Positions 58,300-64,000 of a DNA stretch of 64,000 nt are shown here, piece after piece. Both the position numbers and the translations under genes were made by a program. The stretch comes from Microbacterium sp. AG1240 (lineage in GTDB: Bacteria; Actinomycetota; Actinomycetes; Actinomycetales; Microbacteriaceae). The notes beneath the pieces are model-generated. The model was not told the DNA's origin. It did no database searches and worked only from the letters and a program-made list of their open reading frames with translations. Every line of letters begins with the position of its first letter. Position 1 is the stretch's first letter. The stretch is from positions 186,001-250,000 of the forward strand of contig NZ_RBXJ01000001.1 in assembly GCF_003635115.1 (NCBI RefSeq), read 5' to 3'.

Positions 58300-60026
58300 A
58301 CCGTTTCCTTCGTTCGCTGTTCGGGGGATTTCTCGCAGGTGCTGCGCCCGGGGCGGGTGCACAGGACGGCACCGCACGAGAGGGGCTGCACCAGCTGCTC
58401 GTACTGGTCGAGCATCCCGCCGCCGGAGTCGCGATCGACGGGGGGCGAGTACGGCGGGCGCGCCGCCAGTTCGGCGGGATCGACGAGCAGGTCGACGCGA
58501 CCCTCGGCGAGGTCGATGTCGATCACGTCGTCGTCTTGGACCAACCCCAGCGGGGCGCCGGGGGCGGCGGCCTCGGGGGAGACCTCGCCGACGGAGACGC
58601 CCTGGTTGACCAGACCGCTGAACTGGCCGTCGGTGACGAGCGCGACGCTGTCGGCGAGACCGCGTGCGTGCAGGGCGAAGATGAAGGCGGAGGTGAGTCC
58701 CATCCCGGGCGCTCCGGAGACGCCGATGCCCCGGATGACGGCGACGTCGCCCTCGCGCAGACGCCCGCTGGATATCCCCGCGATCGCCTCCTCGCGATTG
58801 GCGAACACGCGAGCGGGCCCGGTGAAGCGGTGGGGGCCGGGGTCGGGCACCGGACGCTTGGCGACAGCGCCACCGGGGGCGAGAGTGCCGCGCAGCACCG
58901 AGATCGCCGGGTCGGTGCCGAAGGGGTGGTCGAGGGAGCGGATGACGGTGCCGTCGGCGGGGGCCGCGGACTCCAGCGCCTCGCCCATCGTCTGTCCGGT
59001 CACGGTGAGTCGATCGAGGTCGAGCAGCGGGCGGAGCTCGCGGAGCATCGTCGCCGCGCCGCCGGCGTCTTCGTAGTCCTCCACGAGTGCGGGGCCGTTG
59101 GGGCGCACCGAGGCGAGGAGGGGCGTCTGGCGGCCGAGCTCGCGGAACGCCTCCCACACGTCGACATCGATCCCCGACTCGACGGCGATCGCCTGCAGGT
59201 GCTTGATCGTGTTCATCGAGCCGCCGACGGCGAGCATGGCCCGCACGGCGTTCAGGATCGACCCGGCCGTGATGATGTCACGCGGGCGCACATCGCGCTC
59301 GACCAGGTCGGCCAGCGCCGCAGCCGACCGACGCACGGCATCCCACATCCGCTCGCTGTTCGCGCGCACGGGCGTCGACCCCGGCACGGCCATGCCGAGG
59401 GCCTCGGCCACGACGTGCATCGAGTTGGCCGTGGCCATCCCGGCGCAGACGCCGGGACCGAGGATCGCGTCGTCGGCGAGTTCTTCGAGGTCGTCGACGG
59501 GTTCGCCGGTGACGGCTGATTTCGCCGCGAGGAGGAAGACCTCCTCGACGTCGGCCTCGCGCCCCTCGGCGCGCCCCGAATGCTGGTAGCCGCACGCGAC
59601 CACGACGGTCGGGATGTTCAGGCGCCCGGCGGCCATCAGGTGCGCGGGGGTGGTCTTGTCGCACGAGCTGAGGCAGATCATCGCGTCGAGCTTCGCGCCC
59701 TCGACGGCCGCCTCGATGTCGTTGACGATGAGGTCGCGGCTGGGCAGGATGTAGCGCCCGGCCCGTCCGGCGCTGGTGACGAAGTCGCTCGGAGCGGTCG
59801 TGCGGATCTCGAACGGCAGCATCCCCTGCGCGCGGAGCTCCTCCTTGAGCACCGGGACGATCTCGTCGAGGTGGGCGTAGCAGGCGGCGAGCTCAGACGA
59901 GGTGTTGACGATCGCGACCTTCGGCTTGCGGAGGTCCGACACGGGGATCCCGAGCGAGACCCAGTGGGCGCGCCGGGCGATTCCCAGAGCGGAGGTGGGA
60001 GGCAGGTTGCTGCGCAGTTCGGGCAT
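58296..60026 (-). CDS. IlvD/Edd-family dehydratase
   Basis: A 576-residue Fe-S dehydratase. The three cluster cysteines sit at canonical positions: Cys49 (ELAACYAHL), Cys122 (LSSCDKTTP) and Cys194 (GPGVCAGMATANSM). The substrate-region motif is VTDGQFSGLVNQGVSVGEVSPEAA. This branch includes sugar-acid dehydratases (arabonate, xylonate, gluconate) besides dihydroxyacid dehydratase. A Cys-rich tail of about 30 residues is unusual. The absence of other branched-chain amino acid genes and the catabolic neighbours favour a sugar or hydroxy acid substrate. It overlaps the FAD gene. Confidence 0.92.
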   Translation of the reverse strand: MPELRSNLPPTSALGIARRAHWVSLGIPVSDLRKPKVAIVNTSSELAACYAHLDEIVPVLKEELRAQGMLPFEIRTTAPSDFVTSAGRAGRYILPSRDLIVNDIEAAVEGAKLDAMICLSSCDKTTPAHLMAAGRLNIPTVVVACGYQHSGRAEGREADVEEVFLLAAKSAVTGEPVDDLEELADDAILGPGVCAGMATANSMHVVAEALGMAVPGSTPVRANSERMWDAVRRSAAALADLVERDVRPRDIITAGSILNAVRAMLAVGGSMNTIKHLQAIAVESGIDVDVWEAFRELGRQTPLLASVRPNGPALVEDYEDAGGAATMLRELRPLLDLDRLTVTGQTMGEALESAAPADGTVIRSLDHPFGTDPAISVLRGTLAPGGAVAKRPVPDPGPHRFTGPARVFANREEAIAGISSGRLREGDVAVIRGIGVSGAPGMGLTSAFIFALHARGLADSVALVTDGQFSGLVNQGVSVGEVSPEAAAPGAPLGLVQDDDVIDIDLAEGRVDLLVDPAELAARPPYSPPVDRDSGGGMLDQYEQLVQPLSCGAVLCTRPGRSTCEKSPEQRTKETV

Positions 60027-60148
60027 CGTCGTCCTCGATCTCAGCCGTGCCGACCGCACCGCGTCGGCGCGGTCGTTGTCAGCGATCGCGGGAGTGCCGA
60101 TCGCCGCACCCAACGTACGTCGGAGGGGGCGTAGCATCCGCCCCTCCT

Positions 60149-60163
60149 TTCCACTCAGCGGAA
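60149..60163. promoter_or_regulatory. IclR-type operator 1, TTCC-N7-GGAA
   Basis: TTCCACTCAGCGGAA in the divergent region between the dehydratase and amidohydrolase genes. It is one of three copies of this 15-base form. Confidence 0.55.
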
Positions 60164-60203
60164 GGCGTTCGGTGCGGTCGAGAGCAGCGCTGCGGACGTG
60201 CTC

Positions 60204-60224
60204 GGCTTCCATCAGGCGGAAGCC
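60204..60224. promoter_or_regulatory. IclR-type operator 2, with 7-bp perfect arms
   Basis: The core TTCCATCAGGCGGAA (60207-60221) extends to seven-base arms GGCTTCC and GGAAGCC. It lies 43 bases after operator 1. Confidence 0.6.
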
Positions 60225-60296
60225 TCGATGTCTCGACCCCGGCGTGGTCGGAGAGTGGTGGCGCCGGCCGACGGCAGACCTCGACGAGGAGGACGC

Positions 60297-61280
60297 ATGA
60301 TCATCGATGCCCATGCCCATGTCATCCCGGGGGTCTTCCCCCCGGATGAGGGGTTCCCTGCGATGGAGCCGATCGAGGCCGACACGGCGAGGATGCTCGT
60401 GTTCGGTGCGACCCGGTTCCGCGCACGTGCCGCGTTCTTCGAGGCCGAGAGCCGGATCGACGCGATGGACGCCGCCGGGGTCGACCAGGAGATCGTCTCT
60501 CCGATGCCGCCGCTCCTGAACACCGCCGTCGAGGCGCCCCTGGCCCGCGAGATCTCCCGCTACGTCAACGAGTCGGTGGCCGAACTCGTCGCCGCCGGCG
60601 ACGGGCGCATCCACGGACTGGGGATGGTCTCGTTGCAGGATCCCGAGTCGGCCGCCGAGGAGCTCGGCACCGTCCAGGATCTCGGGCTCCGCGGCGTGGA
60701 GGTTCCCTCGAACGTGCGGGGGGTGGCGATCGGGGACGCCCGGTTCACCGAGTTCTTCCGGGAGATCGACCGCCGCGGTCTCTCGGTGTTCGTCCATACC
60801 CTCCCGCGCGCCGACGAGCCGGAGCTGCCGGCCGCCCTCCGCGGCTCGATCGGGGTCGGCATCGAGGGCGCGCGCGCCGCATCCTCCCTGCTCTTCGGGG
60901 GCATGGCCGACAGCTGCCGGCTCGATCGCGTGCTCTTCAGCCATGCCGCCGGGGGCCTCCCGCTCATGCTGGCGCGCGCCGACTACTTCTGGTCGCAGCA
61001 GGATGCGGACACGCGATCGGCGCAGGCGCCGAGCGCCGTGGCGAGACGCTTCTTCTACGACTCCATGCTCTTCGACCCGCGCGGACTCCGCTTCGCGGTC
61101 GACTACCTCGGCGCGGACCGCCTGGTGCTCGGCACCGACTTCCCCGCCATGCCCCGACCGGGTGTGCTCGGAGCGACCCTCTCGGGCTTGGAGCTGTCCG
61201 ACGAAGACGCCGAGAGCATCGGATCCGCCAACGCGCTCGCGTTCCTCGATCTGGCCGAGGCCCTGATCGACGTGCCGTGA
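60297..61280 (+). CDS. Amidohydrolase-2 family metal-dependent hydrolase/decarboxylase
   Basis: A 327-residue TIM-barrel enzyme related to ACMSD-type decarboxylases. The metal site starts with DAHAHVIPG (His6, His8), followed by VFVHTLPRADEP, LFSHAAGGLP and the catalytic Asp in LGTDFPAMP. A strong GAGGAGG ribosome site precedes ATG 60297, and the longer frame upstream lies in the operator region. It is transcribed toward the IclR gene 55 bases on and is divergent from the dehydratase/FAD pair with shared operators. The partner substrate is unknown. Confidence 0.9.
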   Translation: MIIDAHAHVIPGVFPPDEGFPAMEPIEADTARMLVFGATRFRARAAFFEAESRIDAMDAAGVDQEIVSPMPPLLNTAVEAPLAREISRYVNESVAELVAAGDGRIHGLGMVSLQDPESAAEELGTVQDLGLRGVEVPSNVRGVAIGDARFTEFFREIDRRGLSVFVHTLPRADEPELPAALRGSIGVGIEGARAASSLLFGGMADSCRLDRVLFSHAAGGLPLMLARADYFWSQQDADTRSAQAPSAVARRFFYDSMLFDPRGLRFAVDYLGADRLVLGTDFPAMPRPGVLGATLSGLELSDEDAESIGSANALAFLDLAEALIDVP

Positions 61281-61335
61281 TGACGACGACGAGCGCCCTG
61301 CCGGACGGGGTCAGGTGCGGGGGAGGGGGAACACG

Positions 61336-62163
61336 ATGGTTCTGGAGACCGTGACGGAGCAGGAGAACCCGAAGCGGACGGCCGCGGCGCGCGTGCTCGC
61401 GGTGCTGGGGGCCTTCTCGCAGGGCGGTGGTGCGCTCACGTTGACGGAGATCAGCAGGTACGCCGATCTCTCTCTGACGACGGCTCACCGGCTCGCTCAC
61501 GAGGTGCTCGAATGGGGCGGGCTCGAACTGGACGACGAGGGTCGGTACCGTCTGAGTCGCAAGATCCTGGATCTCGCGTCGTCGTCCACACGGGCTCTGC
61601 GCCTGCGTGAGAGCGCCCTGCCGCACATCTCCGATCTGCACCGGCTGACCGGCCTGACCGTGCACCTCGGAGTGCGCGACGGCGGCGACGTGATGTATCT
61701 CGAAGCGCTCCGTCCGCACTCGAACTATTCGGGCGAGAACCGCATGGGCGGTCGGATGCCGCTGCACGTGACCGCGACGGGGCTCGCCCTGCTCGCCTAC
61801 GCCGAACCGGCGTTCGTGGACGACTACCTCTCCCGCCCGCTGAAGAGATTCACCTCGCACACCCTGGCCGATCCGGGTGCCGTCCGGGCGGCGCTCGAGG
61901 TCGCGAGACGCAATCGGTTCGTCGTCGTGAGCCAGACCATCTCGCTCGGTGCGGGGGCCGTCGCCGCCCCGGTCTTCAGCGAGGACGGGAGCGTGGAGAC
62001 CGTCGTCGGGACGGTGTACCTGATCGGACGAGACGATCCCGCGAAACTCGTCGATCCGGTGCGCGCCGCGGCGACGCGCGTCGGGCACGCGCTCGCCGAG
62101 CGTCGAACCCGTCCCCACCCGCGCACCGTCGACTTCAACCGACGCAGCGCGGGCTTCTTCTGA
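61336..62163 (+). CDS. IclR-family transcriptional regulator
   Basis: A 275-residue regulator. The winged HTH (about 15-75) reads AAARVLAVLGAFSQGGGALTLTEISRYADLSLTTAHRLAHEVL and GRYRLSRKILDLAS. The IclR effector domain follows with GLTVHLGVRDGGDVMYLEAL and MPLHVTATGLALLAYA. ATG 61336 is preferred because GGGAGGGGGA lies just upstream. Three TTCC-N7-GGAA sites, at both divergent promoters and before the permease, make it the probable controller of the dehydratase, amidohydrolase and transporter genes. The inducer is inferred to be the imported substrate. Confidence 0.92.
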   Translation: MVLETVTEQENPKRTAAARVLAVLGAFSQGGGALTLTEISRYADLSLTTAHRLAHEVLEWGGLELDDEGRYRLSRKILDLASSSTRALRLRESALPHISDLHRLTGLTVHLGVRDGGDVMYLEALRPHSNYSGENRMGGRMPLHVTATGLALLAYAEPAFVDDYLSRPLKRFTSHTLADPGAVRAALEVARRNRFVVVSQTISLGAGAVAAPVFSEDGSVETVVGTVYLIGRDDPAKLVDPVRAAATRVGHALAERRTRPHPRTVDFNRRSAGFF

Positions 62164-62196
62164 CACCCCCCGTCCCGGCCTGCCCGGCGACCGACC

Positions 62197-62211
62197 TTCC
62201 GCCCGGCGGAA
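62197..62211. promoter_or_regulatory. IclR-type operator 3, TTCCGCCCGGCGGAA
   Basis: A perfect 15-base palindrome in the gap between the IclR gene and the permease gene. It is the third TTCC-N7-GGAA copy in the region. Confidence 0.65.
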
Positions 62212-62258
62212 CCGGGCGTTGGGTCACCGAGAGGCCCGGGGCGAAGGTGAACCCACAC

Positions 62259-62272
62259 TTCACGAGCGTGAA
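62259..62272. promoter_or_regulatory. Palindrome TTCACGAGCGTGAA before the transporter operon
   Basis: A perfect 14-base inverted repeat, 48 bases after operator 3. It may be a second regulator site or control translation of the short ORF that follows. Confidence 0.45.
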
Positions 62273-62286
62273 TCGAAGGAGATCCG

Positions 62287-62391
62287 ATGCTCGCACTCCC
62301 CACCACCCGTTCCGACGGTCCCGCAGCGCCGGGTCATCGGTGCCGCGGATGCCGGTTCGCCCCCGCCGGCCGACGAGGAGCCCGACGATGA
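62287..62391 (+). CDS. Possible 34-residue leader peptide of the transporter operon
   Basis: A short frame with a near-perfect AAGGAGATC ribosome site five bases before its ATG. It encodes MLALPTTRSDGP..., later CRGCR, and an Arg-rich end. Its TGA overlaps the ATG of the permease (ATGA), so it could couple translation. It may be an unannotated small gene or a leader; there is no homology evidence. Confidence 0.4.
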   Translation: MLALPTTRSDGPAAPGHRCRGCRFAPAGRRGARR

Positions 62392-63386
62392 GGGCGATCG
62401 TGAGCCGCTACGGGAGGCTGCTCGTCTCCTCGCTGCTGCTCTTCGTCGCCGTGATCACGGTGCTGTTCGTGCTGCTCGAGCTCGCCCCGGGCAACCCCAT
62501 CCAGAGCCTCGTCGGCGACGTGCCGATCTCCCCCGCATTCGAAGCGCAGATCACCGCGGCCTACGGCTTGGACAAGCCGCTCTGGGAGCGGTACTTCATC
62601 TACCTCGGGAACGTCTTCACCGGCAACCTCGGCTTCTCGTTCGGTACGAGCGAGCCGGTGCTCGACCTGATCCTCGGACGGGCCGGCAATACCCTCGCCC
62701 TGGCCATCCCGTCGTTCGTCATCTCGACCACGCTCGGCATCGTGCTCGGATCGATCGCCGCTCGCACGCGTCGCCGGTGGCTCGACAGCAGCATCTCCGG
62801 CGTCGCGGTCGGTCTTTTCTCGGTGCCGAACTTCTGGCTCGGGATGATGCTCATCATGGTGTTCTCGCTCACCCTCGGGTGGCTGCCCACCCAGGGCAAG
62901 GCGCCGTACGGCCAGGAGGGCATCGCCCTGCAGTACATGGTGCTGCCGATCATCACGATGGCCACGAGCGAGCTCGCCTACAAGACCCGGATCATGCGCG
63001 CGTCGATGATCGAGTCGCTGAGCCAGGACTTCATCGACACCGCCCGGTCCAAGGGCGTCTCGTCGCAGCGCGTGCTGTGGCGCCACGCCATGCCGAACGC
63101 GCTGCTGCCCATGGTCACGATCTCGGGCTACAGCCTCGGGTTCATCCTGGCCGGTTCGGTGCTCGTCGAGCGCGTCTTCGGATGGCCCGGGATGGGGCTG
63201 CTCTTCATCGATGCGATCGGTCGCCAGGACAACCAGGTCGTGCTGGGCGTCGTGATCGTGCTGACGGTCACGATCATCATCGTCAACATCCTCACCGACG
63301 TCGTCTACGGCATCGTCGACCCCCGGCTGCGGTCGCAGCTCGTCCGCAGAAGCACCACCACACGAAAGATCGAGGTGCCAGCATGA
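62388..63386 (+). CDS. ABC transporter permease, DppB type
   Basis: A 332-residue membrane protein with six transmembrane helices. The long loop after helix one reads ELAPGNPIQSLVGD and then AAYGLDKPLWERYFIYLGNVFTGNLGFSF. The EAA loop is DFIDTARSKGVSSQRVLWRHAMPNA. GAGGAG lies seven bases before ATG 62388. Its stop overlaps the ATG of the next permease. The binding protein and ATPases are presumably downstream of the window. The neighbouring catabolic genes and operators suggest import of the same substrate. Confidence 0.92.
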   Translation: MRAIVSRYGRLLVSSLLLFVAVITVLFVLLELAPGNPIQSLVGDVPISPAFEAQITAAYGLDKPLWERYFIYLGNVFTGNLGFSFGTSEPVLDLILGRAGNTLALAIPSFVISTTLGIVLGSIAARTRRRWLDSSISGVAVGLFSVPNFWLGMMLIMVFSLTLGWLPTQGKAPYGQEGIALQYMVLPIITMATSELAYKTRIMRASMIESLSQDFIDTARSKGVSSQRVLWRHAMPNALLPMVTISGYSLGFILAGSVLVERVFGWPGMGLLFIDAIGRQDNQVVLGVVIVLTVTIIIVNILTDVVYGIVDPRLRSQLVRRSTTTRKIEVPA

Positions 63387-64000
63387 CCACGACGGACGAG
63401 GCCATCGTCATCGGCGCCTCCCAGCCCACGGGAACGGACCACGGCGCTCCCACCGAGGGACGGGTCGCCTCACGTCGGCCGACATGGAAGGTCTTCCTCG
63501 GCAAGCCCTCCACCCTGATCTTCCTGCCGCTGCTGCTGTTGTTCGTGCTCGTGTCCGTCATCGGGCCGTTCTTCGTCGGTAGCCCCAGTGCCACGGGCAA
63601 TCCGCCCCTCCTCCCGCCGAGCGGGCAGTTCCCCCTCGGAACAGACGACCTCGGACGCGACTATCTCGCCCGCGTCGTCTACGGCGGCCAGATCTCGCTC
63701 CTCGTCGGTTTCACCGTCGCTCTCCTGTGCATGACGATCGGCGTGGTGGTGGGTGGGCTCGCCGGGTACTACGGCGGGTTCATGGACACGGCCCTGGTGA
63801 AGGTGGCCGAGTTCTTCCAGGTGCTGCCCGGGCTGATCCTGGCGCTCGTCGCGGCGGCCCTGCTCGGGTCGAACGTCCTCATCATCGTGGTCATCCTCGC
63901 GATCACCATGTGGCCGAGCTGCGCGAGGATCGTGCGAGCCGAGGCGATGCGCATCTCCAAGCTCGGATACGTCGAGTCGGCGAAGGCCGCCGGGTTCGGG
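63383..64000 (+). CDS. ABC transporter permease, DppC type, N-terminal part
   Basis: The first 206 codons of a DppC-like permease, cut by the window end. After about 35 soluble residues comes the first helix (STLIFLPLLLLFVLVSVIGPFF), the conserved LGTDDLGRDYLARVVYGGQISLLVG loop and further helices. The EAA loop begins with RISKLGYVESAKAAG at the very end. The ATG overlaps the preceding permease stop. It completes the channel pair of the second DppBC-type importer. Confidence 0.9.
   Translation, partial: MTTTDEAIVIGASQPTGTDHGAPTEGRVASRRPTWKVFLGKPSTLIFLPLLLLFVLVSVIGPFFVGSPSATGNPPLLPPSGQFPLGTDDLGRDYLARVVYGGQISLLVGFTVALLCMTIGVVVGGLAGYYGGFMDTALVKVAEFFQVLPGLILALVAAALLGSNVLIIVVILAITMWPSCARIVRAEAMRISKLGYVESAKAAGFG

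Noticed and set aside
1..64000. CRISPR arrays, tRNA or rRNA genes, transposases, phage genes
   Set aside because: I saw no regularly spaced repeats, no tRNA-like cloverleaf with GTTCGA arm and no integrase or transposase motif.

Overview
The window is about 64 kb of high-GC actinobacterial chromosome, most likely from a Microbacterium-like member of the Microbacteriaceae. The signs are strong G/C at third codon positions, frequent GTG starts, many ATGA/GTGA start-stop overlaps, leaderless promoters of the TANNNT-N6-(A/G)TG type, and the abundant GGATGC/GCATCC word. I see no rRNA, tRNA, CRISPR array, phage, transposase or plasmid gene. The picture is accessory but stable catabolic chromosome, rich in transporters and regulators.

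Left part (1-24.8 kb): the end of a ribose-type sugar ABC importer runs into deoC. A TetR regulator follows, between a macrolide-type glycosyltransferase and a small membrane protein, and then a GntR/YtrA-type ABC operon. The main island (6.9-22.5 kb) looks like a sulfated-glycan utilisation locus. It holds a formylglycine-generating enzyme with both active-site cysteines, a LacI regulator, three Cys-type sulfatases, a complete family-5 SBP/DppBC-type importer in which the second permease is fused to an ATPase, and a GH3 glycosidase whose reading frame continues without a stop into a full TetR regulator. Two matching CAANCGNTTG operators link the LacI gene to the transporter/sulfatase divergent promoter. 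A ddaH/argZ-like and rocD pair closes this part.

Middle (24.9-43.5 kb): a membrane molybdopterin oxidoreductase; a CitA/DcuS-type two-component system divergent from dctA and a citE-like lyase; the conserved three-gene unit of circularly permuted ATP-grasp, alpha-E and transglutaminase; small unknowns; an acyl-CoA ligase; an SDR without catalytic residues; a spermidine-synthase-like methyltransferase; a DUF368 flippase; an MFS efflux pump with a palindrome over its -10 region; and an alditol-oxidase-type flavoenzyme.

Right part (43.6-64 kb): two catabolic regions, each with its own IclR regulator. The first IclR precedes a compact minus-strand acyl-CoA operon (MaoC hydratase, SDR, acyl-CoA synthetase, amidohydrolase, acyl-CoA dehydrogenase). 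Divergent from this runs a plus-strand unit of a UGSC protein, an unknown 368-residue protein, a small CxxC protein, a taurine/nitrate-type ABC importer and a two-subunit aconitase X. The second region has an FAD oxidoreductase and an IlvD-type dehydratase divergent from an amidohydrolase, the second IclR, and the start of a DppBC-type importer cut by the window edge. Three copies of a TTCC-N7-GGAA palindrome lie exactly at the promoters of this second region and point to one IclR regulon.
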